Source of the DNA: Mucilaginibacter auburnensis
GTDB lineage: Bacteria > Bacteroidota > Bacteroidia > Sphingobacteriales > Sphingobacteriaceae
Assembly (NCBI RefSeq): GCF_002797815.1
Contig: NZ_PGFJ01000001.1
Location: 1,240,001-1,304,000, forward strand
DNA length: 64,000 bases
Direction: 5' to 3'
Positions 34,577 through 43,380 of this stretch are shown piece after piece. A program made the translations under genes and the position numbers. Each line of letters begins with the position of its first letter. Position 1 is the stretch's first letter. Below the pieces are notes generated by a model, which did no database searches, was not told the DNA's origin, and saw only the letters and a program-made list of their open reading frames with translations.

Positions 34577-36004
34577 TTAGCTCATCTTGAGCTTTTTCTG
34601 AATGTCGGCTACGTATCCTTTAAATTTCTTGTCAGTATCTATCAGGTCTTCAACAGTTTGGCAGGCATAAATTACTGTAGAGTGATCGCGGCCACCAAAG
34701 AAGTTACCTATTGATTTAAGCGAACTTTTAGTATGAGCTTTAGCCAGGTACATAGAAATTTGCCTTGCCTGTACAATTTCGCGCTTACGTGTCTGTGATT
34801 TTACCATCTCAACCGGCACTTCAAAGTACTCGCAAACCAGGCTTTGTATGTACTCCATCGAAATTTCTTTTGATGAATTTTTTACAAAGTTTTTCAGCAT
34901 TTGCTTAGCCAGGTTCAGATCTATCTCCTTACGGTTAAGCGTTGATTGGGCCAGTAATGAAACCATTGCGCCTTCGAGCTCACGCACGTTGTTGTCAATG
35001 TTATGGGCAACGTATTCTATTACATCATCACCCAGGTCAATACCGTCCTGATAGGTTTTGTTTTTAAGAATAGCCATGCGGGTTTCCAGATCAGGTATCT
35101 GCAGATCTGCAGACAGGCCCCACTTGAATCTTGACAATAAACGCTCTTCTAAACCCGCCAGATCTTTAGGCGCTTTATCAGATGTGATGATCAATTGCTT
35201 ACCCGATTGATGCAAGTGGTTGAATATGTGAAAGAAGAAATCCTGTGTTTTTTCTTTTCCGGCAAAGTTGTGAACATCATCCATAATGAGTACATCAATA
35301 GCCTGATAAAAGTTCACAAAATCGTTAATGTTATTGTGCTTTAGGGCATCAACAAACTGCTGGGTAAATTTCTCGCATGATACATATAGTACCAGCTTAT
35401 CAGGCAGGGTGCGTTTTATTTCGTTGCCGATAGCTTGCGCCAGGTGGGTTTTACCCAAGCCAACGCCACCATATATCATTAACGGGTTAAATGATGTGCC
35501 ACCGGGTTTAGCAGCTACAGCATAACCTGCAGAGCGGGCCAAACGGTTGCAATCGCCTTCCACAAAATTCTCAAACGTATAATTACGGTTAAGTTGCGGA
35601 TCAACGTTCAGCTTTTTAAGCCCCGGTATAACAAATGGGTTTTTTATATCCTTATTAATTGAAATGGGGATGGGCATAGACTGTTTTTTTGCTTCGGCAC
35701 CGTTACCGTTTGATGGCATATTGGTGGTATACGGTTTACTCGCCGATGATTGTTCAACAACAATGTTGTATTCCAAACGTCCTTCTTCGCCTAATTGTTT
35801 TTTAATTGTTTTGCGAAGTAGGCCAACATAGTGCTCTTCTAACCACTCATAAAAGAACAGGCTCGGAACTTGTATTGTAAGAACACTGCCTTCCATGCGT
35901 AAAGCTTTAATTGGTTCGAACCAGGTTTTAAAGCTTTGCGCCGGTATGTTATCTTTTATGATTTGAAGGCAACTATTCCAGACGTTAGTACAAGTTTTTT
36001 CCAT
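34577..36004 (-). CDS. dnaA: Chromosomal replication initiator DnaA
   Basis: 475 residues, full length. Domain I (1-90, ending before a Ser/Asn linker), AAA+ domain with Walker A GGVGLGKTHLAQAIG (about 178-192) and Walker B VLIMDDVHNF, and the DNA-binding signature GGRDHSTVIYACQTVEDL in the C-terminal HTH. It opens oriC. The 400-base A+T-rich region upstream carries DnaA-box matches that suggest autoregulation or an origin. It is monocistronic, with its own terminator. Confidence 0.97.
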   Translation of the reverse strand: MEKTCTNVWNSCLQIIKDNIPAQSFKTWFEPIKALRMEGSVLTIQVPSLFFYEWLEEHYVGLLRKTIKKQLGEEGRLEYNIVVEQSSASKPYTTNMPSNGNGAEAKKQSMPIPISINKDIKNPFVIPGLKKLNVDPQLNRNYTFENFVEGDCNRLARSAGYAVAAKPGGTSFNPLMIYGGVGLGKTHLAQAIGNEIKRTLPDKLVLYVSCEKFTQQFVDALKHNNINDFVNFYQAIDVLIMDDVHNFAGKEKTQDFFFHIFNHLHQSGKQLIITSDKAPKDLAGLEERLLSRFKWGLSADLQIPDLETRMAILKNKTYQDGIDLGDDVIEYVAHNIDNNVRELEGAMVSLLAQSTLNRKEIDLNLAKQMLKNFVKNSSKEISMEYIQSLVCEYFEVPVEMVKSQTRKREIVQARQISMYLAKAHTKSSLKSIGNFFGGRDHSTVIYACQTVEDLIDTDKKFKGYVADIQKKLKMS

Positions 36005-36405
36005 ATAAATTTTAGTAAAATATTGAATTACAACCCTCAGCGATGCATTCTTTGGGCCTGCTACGGAACATCGAATATTCGGAAAAAAAGCGAATTAAAA
36101 AATATAATTCTCACTTTTTCTGTGAATAAATTTTAAAAAATCAACCCGTTTGTGTATTGCTTTACGCAATAAAATTAGTATACTTTTGGCTTAAAATTCG
36201 TTACATTGTGTGTTTTAACACATTATAATTCGTTTCCAGAACAATTAGGCGCTTTTTGAACCTGCACAACATAAAAAATTATCAACAAATTTTATTTGGT
36301 TAAGCGTTGGAACGCTATGCGCAGGTGCCGAATGCAATCGCTCTACCTAATACAATCTTCCAGAAAGAAGGTTGGCGGTTTAATTAAATTTTTTTGCGAA
36401 GTAAA
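36005..36405. other. A+T-rich region upstream of dnaA with DnaA-box matches
   Basis: No gene is seen in 400 bases. TGTGAATAA (36121-36129) is an exact DnaA box (TTATNCACA) on the reverse strand. TTATCAACA (36279-36287) is one base off. TGTGTT-TT-AACACA near 36210 is a short palindrome, and T/A runs are frequent. This could be the dnaA regulatory region or part of oriC; the box density is low for a full origin. Confidence 0.45.
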
Positions 36406-36936
36406 TTATATAACAGCTTCGAGGTCGTTCCTTATAATATTCAGGCCAGTGTCGTATGGGTCGGCTTCTAATTGACTCAAGTGTGCTAATACAACTTTGC
36501 CCAGTTCCATACCACTTGCGTTTTCGGGCAGGGCTTTAGCGGCATTACTTATTATAGCTATGGTATCATTTTTTAATTGTCTCACAATTCCCCATGTACG
36601 CGCGCTTACGTAGATCTGTTGGGTAATGTTGTGCTGGTATTCGTTTCTAACCTCACTAACCACTAACGCGTGTAGTTCTGCGGCCGTGTAATCTCCCGCT
36701 TTAAGGCGAATAAGCATGTTAGCCGGATTGATACGCTCAATAAAAAGTACCATGCGTTCATAAGCCTGCAACTTTAATGGCAGGGTTTGATTGCTTATAC
36801 TTTTTTTGAACTCCAACAGTTGTAATTGCTCTTGCTTATCAAAATAGGGTTTGATCAAATAAACAGCTACCCATACCACGCCTATACCGGCTACTGTATA
36901 TTTTAATATATCTAATAAAAAAGAGTAAAGCTCCAT
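36406..36936 (-). CDS. Hypothetical membrane-anchored protein (conserved Bacteroidota type)
   Basis: 176 residues. One N-terminal membrane helix (about 8-28, LDILKYTVAGIGVVWVAVYLIKPYF), then a cytosolic helical domain with QTLPLKLQAYERMVLFIERINPANMLIRLKAGDYTAAELHALVVSEVRNEYQHNITQQIYVS and ends in charged helices. This architecture is known among conserved Bacteroidota proteins of unknown function. It lies divergent from the IscA gene and next to dnaA. Confidence 0.65.
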   Translation of the reverse strand: MELYSFLLDILKYTVAGIGVVWVAVYLIKPYFDKQEQLQLLEFKKSISNQTLPLKLQAYERMVLFIERINPANMLIRLKAGDYTAAELHALVVSEVRNEYQHNITQQIYVSARTWGIVRQLKNDTIAIISNAAKALPENASGMELGKVVLAHLSQLEADPYDTGLNIIRNDLEAVI

Positions 36937-37002
36937 ATATAATATAATGTTAAGCTCAGGTCATAAAAAAATGCCGGCGGGGCAAAAATCCGCATTTTGC
37001 CT

Positions 37003-37010
37003 TATATTTG
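37003..37010 (+). promoter_or_regulatory. -7 promoter box of the IscA-type gene
   Basis: TATATTTG matches TAnnTTTG, with the ATG 21 bases downstream at 37031. Confidence 0.65.
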
Positions 37011-37030
37011 TGTAGCTAATTGAAAATAAC

Positions 37031-37378
37031 ATGAGTATAGCCGTAGAAGCAGCACCGGTAAGTTTTACAGAAGGTGCAGTTAAAGAATTACATAAGTTAA
37101 GAGATCAACAGGAAGTTGGCGAAGATTTTGGCTTACGTGTTGGCGTAGAGGGAGGTGGTTGTGCCGGTATGAATTACGTTTTAGGCTTTGACCAAATGAA
37201 AGATGGCGATAAAGAGTACTTTATTGATGGTATACGTGTATTTATGCACAAAGCGCATGGGATGTACCTTGCAGGTATGCAAATAGATTTTCAGAATGGT
37301 TTGAACGCACGTGGCTTTACTTTCAGTAACCCTAATGCCGCAAGTACCTGTGGTTGCGGTACTTCATTCTCCGTATAA
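37031..37378 (+). CDS. A-type iron-sulfur cluster carrier (IscA/ErpA/HesB family)
   Basis: 115 residues. The three cluster ligands are present: Cys44 in VEGGGCAGMNY and Cys107/Cys109 in TCGCGTSF. It accepts and delivers iron-sulfur clusters in the cytosol. No suf or isc genes adjoin it. The strong terminator at 37404 and its own -7 box make it a single-gene unit. The exact subtype (IscA, SufA or ErpA) cannot be fixed. Confidence 0.92.
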   Translation: MSIAVEAAPVSFTEGAVKELHKLRDQQEVGEDFGLRVGVEGGGCAGMNYVLGFDQMKDGDKEYFIDGIRVFMHKAHGMYLAGMQIDFQNGLNARGFTFSNPNAASTCGCGTSFSV

Positions 37379-37403
37379 CAGATATTATATCCTTTTAGAT
37401 AAA

Positions 37404-37436
37404 AAAAGCGGCTTTGAGTTTTTCAGAGCCGCTTTT
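37404..37436 (+). terminator. Rho-independent terminator of the IscA-type gene
   Basis: AGCGGCTTTGA and TCAGAGCCGCT pair with one G-U, flanked by A7 upstream and T5 downstream, so it may work in both directions. Confidence 0.9.
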
Positions 37437-37507
37437 TGTTTGCAGAAAATGATGTAAGGTGAATAGTCAATCATCATTCAATATTCTGCATTCGATGTTC
37501 GATATTC

Positions 37508-38359
37508 TTAATATGATTCCAGCTCAGCCTTTACCAATTCCATCAGCCACATAGGTGTTGAAGTAGCACCCGCAATACCAATGGTATCGCCGGGCTTAAA
37601 CATTGACGGATTGAGTTCTGCTACAGATGATATAAAATAAGTGTCGGGGTTATGCTTGCGGCAAACTTCAAACAACACCTTGCCGTTTGATGATTTAACC
37701 CCCGATACAAAAACTATCTTATTATATTTCTTAGCAAACTCAGGCAAATCTTTGTCGCGGTTGGAAACCTGCCTGCAAATGGTATCATTCGCATTCAACT
37801 CATAGCCGCGGCTCAACAATTCATCCTTTATTTTGTAAAACTTATCTGTGCTTTTAGTGGTTTGGCTATACAGGGTAATTTTCTGCGGAAGTTCCACATT
37901 ATCCAGCTCTTCAATATCCTGAAAAACCAAAGCCTCGTTATTAGTTTGCCCTTGCAGACCTATTACCTCCGCATGACCATGTTTGCCGAAAATCAGGATC
38001 TTCTCTTTTGCGTCAAATGATGTTTTAATACGGTTTTGCAGCTTCAATACCACCGGGCAAGAAGCATCTATTAAGGTAATGTTATTTTCAAGCGCGGTGC
38101 GGTAAGTTTCGGGAGCCTCACCATGTGCGCGGATCAATACCTTTTCATTATGCAGATCTTTCAAAGCCGAGTGCTCAATAATGCGAAGGCCTTTCTCTTT
38201 TAAGCGGGTCACCTCCTCATCGTTATGCACAATATCGCCCAGGCAATACAGGTAGCCGTCTTGTTCTAAAATATCTTCGGCCATATCAATAGCGTAAATT
38301 ACGCCAAAGCAAAAGCCCGAATCTTTATCTATACTAACCTGTAAATTATATGCTCCCAT
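37508..38359 (-). CDS. ispH: 4-hydroxy-3-methylbut-2-enyl diphosphate reductase
   Basis: 283 residues. Cys17 in GFCFGVIYAI, Cys near 100 in DASCPVV and Cys near 195 in TICRQVSNRDK are the 4Fe-4S ligands; the E/H residues in IVHNDEEVTRL and RAHGEAPE fit substrate binding. It performs the last step of the non-mevalonate isoprenoid pathway, giving IPP and DMAPP. Its leader is about seven bases after the -7 box. Confidence 0.95.
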   Translation of the reverse strand: MGAYNLQVSIDKDSGFCFGVIYAIDMAEDILEQDGYLYCLGDIVHNDEEVTRLKEKGLRIIEHSALKDLHNEKVLIRAHGEAPETYRTALENNITLIDASCPVVLKLQNRIKTSFDAKEKILIFGKHGHAEVIGLQGQTNNEALVFQDIEELDNVELPQKITLYSQTTKSTDKFYKIKDELLSRGYELNANDTICRQVSNRDKDLPEFAKKYNKIVFVSGVKSSNGKVLFEVCRKHNPDTYFISSVAELNPSMFKPGDTIGIAGATSTPMWLMELVKAELESY

Positions 38360-38366
38360 GATGTTG

Positions 38367-38374
38367 CAAATTTA
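38367..38374 (-). promoter_or_regulatory. -7 promoter box of ispH
   Basis: Reverse strand TAAATTTG matches TAnnTTTG and ends seven bases before the ATG at 38359, so the leader is minimal. Confidence 0.65.
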
Positions 38375-38397
38375 AGCAATATTTAATGCATTTTGTT

Positions 38398-39486
38398 TTA
38401 CACCCTTCTGCCTTTCCAGGTGAGGGTGTGGGTTAAGTATTTTTGAATGGCGATAAATGATATAGCCGTTAAGCTTAGCATTTGAACCGGATGTAAAACT
38501 ACATTCCAAACCGGGTTTTGACCTGCCGAAAATGAACTCATGATGCGGCTGAGAATGATCAAAGCCACCATAAAAAGGATGATAGGAATATTAAGCGATA
38601 TGAATACTACCATAGGGCCTGTAATGGTTAACAGTATATAGATCAAAAACCAAATGATGTTATAATTAAATACGGATAGCACATTTTTGCTGAACCCGCC
38701 AATTGCCTCTGAAAAACCGGTATACATTCGGCTGCTCAACATTCCATTGGCTAATAAGGTTTCACCGCGGTATCCGGCTGCTTTTACCATGCGCATAATT
38801 TCGGTATCTTCTACAACCTTTTCCTTAACCTTTTGGTGCCATTTGTGCTCGCGGTAACTTTGTGCGTCGAATAGCATAAATTGCCCGCTGGCAGTAGCAA
38901 TTGAGTGGTTTTTGATGAGGTATACCAGACGTAGCGGTAATAATCCTAACAATAGGTAATGCTGCAAAGGCACAACTGCAAGTTCGCCTGTGCTGAGCAT
39001 GCTGGCATTGGCAAATACGCTGAGTAAACCCAGCTTGTATTGGTACATGCGGTAAATTGCTGTATTAATTAAACCATTATTAACTTGCTCATCTGCATCT
39101 AAAAATAACAGGAAATCTCCGCGTGCAGCCAAAGCCAATTGGTGACAGGCAAAGTTTTTACCGGTCCAGCCCGCTTCCAGTTTTTTACCCTTGATGAGGC
39201 GGAAGTTGGTATGGGTATCGCAAAAGGTTTTGCAGAGGTTAAAGGTGTCGTCGTCCGAATCATCATCCAGTATAATTACCTCATAATTGCTGTAGTCCTG
39301 CCGGTAAATTGATTCAAGTAAGGTAAGTATCTGCCGGGATTCGTTACGAACAGGTATTAGGATAGAAACAAGATCAGTATAGCGGCGGTTAACCCTTCGC
39401 AGTTTAGGGTCTGATATAAAATTGAACAGTGTAACTGTAAAGCGCAGTATAATGAACAATAAAGTTGCCGCTATTATGTAGATCAC
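38398..39486 (-). CDS. Family 2 glycosyltransferase with C-terminal membrane helices
   Basis: 362 residues from a GTG that overlaps the hydrolase stop (GTGA). One N-terminal membrane helix, then the GT-A fold: VSILIPVRNESRQILTLLESIYRQDYSNYEVIILDDDSDDDT (nucleotide binding), FLLFLDADEQV (metal-binding DxD), and VVEDTEIMRM (ED catalytic-base region). Three or four membrane segments close the protein. The arrangement resembles HpnB/CrtQ-type transferases acting on lipids or carotenoids, but the acceptor is unknown. It is coupled to the upstream alpha/beta hydrolase. Confidence 0.82.
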   Translation of the reverse strand: MIYIIAATLLFIILRFTVTLFNFISDPKLRRVNRRYTDLVSILIPVRNESRQILTLLESIYRQDYSNYEVIILDDDSDDDTFNLCKTFCDTHTNFRLIKGKKLEAGWTGKNFACHQLALAARGDFLLFLDADEQVNNGLINTAIYRMYQYKLGLLSVFANASMLSTGELAVVPLQHYLLLGLLPLRLVYLIKNHSIATASGQFMLFDAQSYREHKWHQKVKEKVVEDTEIMRMVKAAGYRGETLLANGMLSSRMYTGFSEAIGGFSKNVLSVFNYNIIWFLIYILLTITGPMVVFISLNIPIILFMVALIILSRIMSSFSAGQNPVWNVVLHPVQMLSLTAISFIAIQKYLTHTLTWKGRRV

Positions 39487-40349
39487 TGTGTTTGAGCCTG
39501 ATTTTTATTAGCGCCTTTTTCTAAGGAACGCTGTTGTTCAAATTTAACCAAATAATCGTCAAGTGCAGGTATTACTAACCAGTGTCCCAGTTTAACTTTA
39601 TGTATTATTGGATTCTCCAATTTGTTTATAAAAGGTTCCGCGCTTTTGTAGGTGAACAAATTATCATCCTCACCAAATATTAAAACGCATTTTATTTTGT
39701 ATTGGTTTATCAATGCTGTTACTTTTTCGGTATCGGGCACCAGCGTGCGTATCAAATTTAGCGTGTAGTACACATCCAGGCGTTTTTTAGGTGTATCTAT
39801 CTCGCTATAAGCAATATCAAAAAGCGGCTTATCAATAAAACCAACGCGCAAAAGGTTTTTAAGTAAGGCCACCGCCATCCACTTGCTTTTGGTAAGTCTG
39901 TTAAACAACCATCTGCCAAACGGCTGGTGCTGTAAAAAGTAAAAGCCTTTAAATACGGAGAGGCCATCGGGAGCCATCAGGATAACTTCATCTATCAGGT
40001 CGGGAAACTCTTCTACCAATATAAGCCCTATGTTGGCGCCAATGGAGTAGGCCATTACCGAGAATCGCTGTCTGCCATAAAGCTTAAACCATTCCTCAAC
40101 ATATTGCCTCACCATGGCGCGCGGCATGCCCTGTAAAATTTGTTTTTCGGTCCAGTTATCTAAGCGGCTTTCGTGGTGAAAAAAATGGTCGAAGCCGTAT
40201 ACGTTGTACTCTTTTATTATAGAACGCTCCAATACATGGAATTGTCTGCCCGTCATTCCATAACCATGAAAGGCCAGTAAGGGTTTGCTGCCTGTTCCGT
40301 ACTCATGAAAATGTACTGTACCCAGTCCGGGTATTTGTAAAAAGCCCAT
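39483..40349 (-). CDS. Alpha/beta hydrolase
   Basis: 288 residues from MGFLQIPGLGTVHFHEYGTGSKPLLAFHGYG; the longer frame begins with TTG in the upstream spacer. The oxyanion segment AFHGYGMTGRQF, the nucleophile elbow AYSIGANIG (Ser near 114), the Asp in IFGEDDNLFTY and the His in KLGHWLVIPALDD form the complete triad. The substrate is unknown. It overlaps the glycosyltransferase gene, so the pair may act on the same lipid or glycoconjugate (inference). Confidence 0.82.
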   Translation of the reverse strand: MGFLQIPGLGTVHFHEYGTGSKPLLAFHGYGMTGRQFHVLERSIIKEYNVYGFDHFFHHESRLDNWTEKQILQGMPRAMVRQYVEEWFKLYGRQRFSVMAYSIGANIGLILVEEFPDLIDEVILMAPDGLSVFKGFYFLQHQPFGRWLFNRLTKSKWMAVALLKNLLRVGFIDKPLFDIAYSEIDTPKKRLDVYYTLNLIRTLVPDTEKVTALINQYKIKCVLIFGEDDNLFTYKSAEPFINKLENPIIHKVKLGHWLVIPALDDYLVKFEQQRSLEKGANKNQAQTQ

Positions 40350-40442
40350 TATGGCAATATTAACAAATAAGCATAAATAAGTTATAGCGGATTTGTGAAT
40401 GATTGGCAAATGTTAACGAAACACGATTTATAGCTAATTCAT

Positions 40443-40450
40443 TACCTTTG
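40443..40450 (+). promoter_or_regulatory. -7 promoter box and leader hairpin of the FAD oxidoreductase gene
   Basis: TACCTTTG matches TAnnTTTG. Just downstream CCGGG-ataaaaa-CCCGG (40457-40473) can form a small leader hairpin before the ATG at 40481. Confidence 0.6.
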
Positions 40451-40480
40451 CAGCATCCGGGATAAAAACCCGGCAGTTTT

Positions 40481-42028
40481 ATGATCAAAGAAACGGAAAT
40501 TGTATGCTCGCCTGAGCAGCATGAAGATATAACTGCTTTAAAAAGTATAGCAGCAACCGCGCTTAAAGTTCCCGCAAAGGAAGTTACCGATATAAAAATT
40601 TTAAAAAGATCCATTGATGCCCGCGGCCGCAAGGTGGTATACCGCATGCAGGTGCAGGTGTTTATGGGTGAGCAAAAAGCTCCGGATGTTTTTGCAGTTA
40701 ATTACCCTGACGTAAAAAGCGCTAAGCCGGTAATTATAGTAGGTGCAGGGCCGGCAGGACTGTTTGCCGCTTTGCAATGTATTGAAATGGGTTTGAGACC
40801 TGTTGTATTGGAACGCGGCAAAGATGTTAAACAACGCAGGCGCGATCTGGCCAACATCAACAAGCAGGGGCTGGTTAATCCCGAATCTAATTATTGCTTC
40901 GGTGAGGGTGGTGCAGGCACTTACTCTGACGGTAAACTATATACCCGCTCAACCAAGCGCGGCGATGTAAACGGGGTATTAAAAACCTTTGTGGCGCATG
41001 GTGCATCCGAAGATATTTTGGTGGATGCCCGCCCGCATATTGGTACTAACAAATTACCACACATTATAACCGCCATGCGCGAGAGCATCCAAAATGCGGG
41101 TGGCGAGGTAAGGTTTGATGCCAAGGTTACAGAGCTGATAGTAAGTTTTGACTGCATACGGGGAGTTAAACTGTCATCGGGCGATGAGATAAACGCTGAT
41201 GCGGTAATACTGGCAACAGGTCACTCCGCGCGTGATATTTTTGAAATGCTGCGCCGGCAAGATATTTTGATGGAAGCCAAGCCCTTCGCATTAGGTGTGC
41301 GCATTGAGCATCCGCAGGAAATAATTGACCGCGCGCAATATCATTGCGATGTTAGGGGAGATTATTTGCCGCCAAGCTATTACAGTTTGGTTGAACAGGT
41401 GGATGGTAGAGGCGTATTTTCCTTCTGTATGTGCCCGGGAGGTATTATTGCGCCATGTGCCACCGAGCCCGGAGAGATTGTTGTAAACGGATGGAGCCCA
41501 TCCAAACGTAATAATCCTTATGCCAACTCGGGTACTGTTGTGCAGATAAATTTAGAAGATGTTGCGGGAGATAATGCTGATCCGTTTAAAATGCTCAATT
41601 TTCAGCATGAAGTTGAAGTAGCGGCGTTTAGTGCAGGGGGCGGTAGTTTGGTGGCACCGGCGCAACGCATGATTGATTTTGTTGAAGGGAGGTTGTCTAA
41701 AGATCTGCCTAAAAACTCTTACTTGCCGGGTACCAAAAGTGTGCAGCTTAAAGAGGTTTTACCGGCTAAAGTGCATGATCGCTTGCGTAATGCACTGCCT
41801 GTTTTTGGAAAAAAAATGAAAGGATATTATACTAACGACGCCATATTGGTAGGAGTAGAGTCGCGCACATCATCGCCCATTAAAATACCACGCGACAAAG
41901 AAACACTACAGCATCCGCAAATAAAGGGCTTGTTTCCGTGTGGTGAAGGAGCGGGTTATGCAGGCGGAATTATCTCGGCTGCAATTGATGGCATAAATTG
42001 CGCGATAGCTGCGGGTAAAGTTGTCTGA
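40481..42028 (+). CDS. FAD-dependent oxidoreductase (COG2509-like dehydrogenase)
   Basis: 515 residues. An N-terminal lobe (about 1-80) precedes the dinucleotide-binding motif VIIVGAGPAGLFAALQCIEMGLRPVVLERG (about 87-116). Later motifs are CFGEGGAGTYSDGKL, ADAVILATGHSARD and GLFPCGEGAGYAGGIISAAIDG. These match the uncharacterised FAD dehydrogenases found in most Bacteroidota; the substrate is unknown. The gene ends K-V-V-stop, where GTC and TGA are the first bases of the palindromic element at 42021. Confidence 0.85.
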   Translation: MIKETEIVCSPEQHEDITALKSIAATALKVPAKEVTDIKILKRSIDARGRKVVYRMQVQVFMGEQKAPDVFAVNYPDVKSAKPVIIVGAGPAGLFAALQCIEMGLRPVVLERGKDVKQRRRDLANINKQGLVNPESNYCFGEGGAGTYSDGKLYTRSTKRGDVNGVLKTFVAHGASEDILVDARPHIGTNKLPHIITAMRESIQNAGGEVRFDAKVTELIVSFDCIRGVKLSSGDEINADAVILATGHSARDIFEMLRRQDILMEAKPFALGVRIEHPQEIIDRAQYHCDVRGDYLPPSYYSLVEQVDGRGVFSFCMCPGGIIAPCATEPGEIVVNGWSPSKRNNPYANSGTVVQINLEDVAGDNADPFKMLNFQHEVEVAAFSAGGGSLVAPAQRMIDFVEGRLSKDLPKNSYLPGTKSVQLKEVLPAKVHDRLRNALPVFGKKMKGYYTNDAILVGVESRTSSPIKIPRDKETLQHPQIKGLFPCGEGAGYAGGIISAAIDGINCAIAAGKVV

Positions 42029-42150
42029 ACTAAGATTAGTTGGATTTATATTATTATTGGATGCACCATATATATGTATTTAAATCCTTGGCATAAAATC
42101 TGCTAATGATCTTACAATCCTATATATCATAGAAATCTTAGTTCAGACAA
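42021..42150. repeat. TTGTCTGAACTAAGATT palindromic element, copy 1
   Basis: 130 bases with perfect 17-base terminal inverted repeats TTGTCTGAACTAAGATT (42021-42037) and its complement (42134-42150), A+T-rich inside. It fills the whole intergenic space. Its left end supplies the TGA stop of the oxidoreductase and its right end touches the ATG of the DinB gene at 42151. Copy 2 is at 59788-59902. Confidence 0.8.
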
Positions 42151-42627
42151 ATGAGTACATCAGCCCAACTACACACCGAACTTAAAAAAGTATTGTGGGG
42201 ACAGCCATGGTATGGTAATTCAGTTTATGTTACACTTGCTGGTGTAACATTTGAAAATGCTTACAAACGCCCGCCGGGAGGAGCCCACACCATAGCTGAA
42301 ATTGTTCTGCACATGATAAGCTGGACTGAAGAGGTAATTGACCGGATGAACGAGAAGCCTGCCGGTATGCCGCTTGGTGGCAACTGGCCCGAGCCAGAGC
42401 AAGCTGATGAGCTTAAATGGAACCTGTATATTGACGATCTAAAGTTGGTTAACGACAATCTCCTTAAAGCTATAGACAGTTTTCCTGAAGAGAAATGGCA
42501 CCAGCCTATTATTGATGAGCGTAACGAAGAGCCTGTGGTAAGCTATGCCGAATTGGTTAACGGATTAATTCAACATCACATTTACCATCAGGGGCAAATA
42601 GGGTTGTTGGTTAGGTTGCTTGCTTAG
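42151..42627 (+). CDS. DinB-family putative metal-dependent protein
   Basis: 158 residues. IAEIVLHMISWTEEVIDRM and LVNGLIQHHIYHQGQIGLLVRLL carry the histidines of the DinB/YfiT metal site in a four-helix bundle; no enzyme activity can be assigned. The ATG directly abuts the palindromic element at 42021-42150, so promoter and leader must lie in or before that element. It is a distant paralogue of the protein at 5139. Confidence 0.8.
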   Translation: MSTSAQLHTELKKVLWGQPWYGNSVYVTLAGVTFENAYKRPPGGAHTIAEIVLHMISWTEEVIDRMNEKPAGMPLGGNWPEPEQADELKWNLYIDDLKLVNDNLLKAIDSFPEEKWHQPIIDERNEEPVVSYAELVNGLIQHHIYHQGQIGLLVRLLA

Positions 42628-42641
42628 AAATTGTATGGAGG

Positions 42642-42860
42642 TTAATATGGCAGTTCCTCGCAGGTAAATCCGGCCTCGTTTAATAACAACTCAATTTGCC
42701 TTGGCGATACCTCATCGTCAGAAACTACACGAAGAATATGATCGCAGTCTTCCAGATCAAAGTTCCATTCTTCAATTTCTTTTTTACCGCTTAAAAGCGG
42801 TTTAACGCTATCAACCTGATGCGGTGCCGTAACACTTGTTGCAAATACCAGTACGTTCAT
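42642..42860 (-). CDS. Small conserved hypothetical protein (ferredoxin-like fold pattern)
   Basis: 72 residues: MNVLVFATSVTAPHQVDSVKPLLSGKKEIEEWNFDLEDCDHILRVVSDDEVSPRQIELLLNEAGFTCEELPY. The beta-alpha-beta-beta-alpha-beta pattern resembles heavy-metal-associated (HMA) domains but lacks the CxxC motif. Similar small proteins are common in Bacteroidota without known function. It follows the sigma-factor unit on the same strand but is separated from it by a strong hairpin. Confidence 0.65.
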   Translation of the reverse strand: MNVLVFATSVTAPHQVDSVKPLLSGKKEIEEWNFDLEDCDHILRVVSDDEVSPRQIELLLNEAGFTCEELPY

Positions 42861-42882
42861 GTTGTTATTGTTTAAGTTTTAA

Positions 42883-42909
42883 CAGAAGGGTTAAAAATTA
42901 ACCCTTCTG
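42883..42909 (-). terminator. Perfect 12-bp hairpin, likely terminator of the sigma-factor unit
   Basis: CAGAAGGGTTAA and TTAACCCTTCTG pair perfectly around AAA. The T tract on the reverse strand is weak (TTAAAACTT), on the forward strand CCTTTTA. Confidence 0.65.
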
Positions 42910-42986
42910 CCTTTTATAGTGATCATTACAGGTCAAGAAAGCCTTCGGCGCAAACATCCGGCCTACTAACAAGCAACTACTGAATT

Positions 42987-43376
42987 TTAGTGTTCGGGTG
43001 TTTTAGCTTCTTCAGTCCAATTCTTCCACTTCTGTGCAAACGGATGATTACCGCAGCGTTCCTGCATTTTCTGTTTAAAACGTTCCCGCTCTTCCGGTGT
43101 CATGTTGCGCAGTTTTTCTTCCATTTTGCGTTTCATCCAGGGCGCACCCCCGCCGCCGAATGGCCCGCAGCGGCCACCGCCCCTGCCAAAGCCAAACAGT
43201 AGTTTGCTTAAAATAAACAGGCCCATTGCCTGCCAAAAGGTTATAATGCTATACCCAAATATGCCGGGTATAAGCCAGTTCCATAATAGCATAACCGCAT
43301 AGCTAATGAGCGACAAAAATGTTGCGCACGCCAGGGGCATAAATATGAAACGGCCTTTATAAAATGCTCTTTTCAT
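42987..43376 (-). CDS. Two-span membrane protein with Spy/CpxP-like tail, sigma-factor partner
   Basis: 129 residues. Two membrane helices (about 12-33 and 43-62) are followed by a Gly-rich stretch (FGFGRGGGRCGPFGGGGAP) and a charged helical tail MKRKMEEKLRNMTPEERERFKQKMQERCGNHPF. The MTPEERERFKQKMQ motif recalls the LTxxQ region of Spy/CpxP proteins, which sense misfolding or metal. It starts four bases after the sigma-factor stop, so it may be an unusual regulator or sensor for it in place of a classical anti-sigma factor; this is inference. Confidence 0.6.
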   Translation of the reverse strand: MKRAFYKGRFIFMPLACATFLSLISYAVMLLWNWLIPGIFGYSIITFWQAMGLFILSKLLFGFGRGGGRCGPFGGGGAPWMKRKMEEKLRNMTPEERERFKQKMQERCGNHPFAQKWKNWTEEAKTPEH

Positions 43377-43380
43377 TTTC

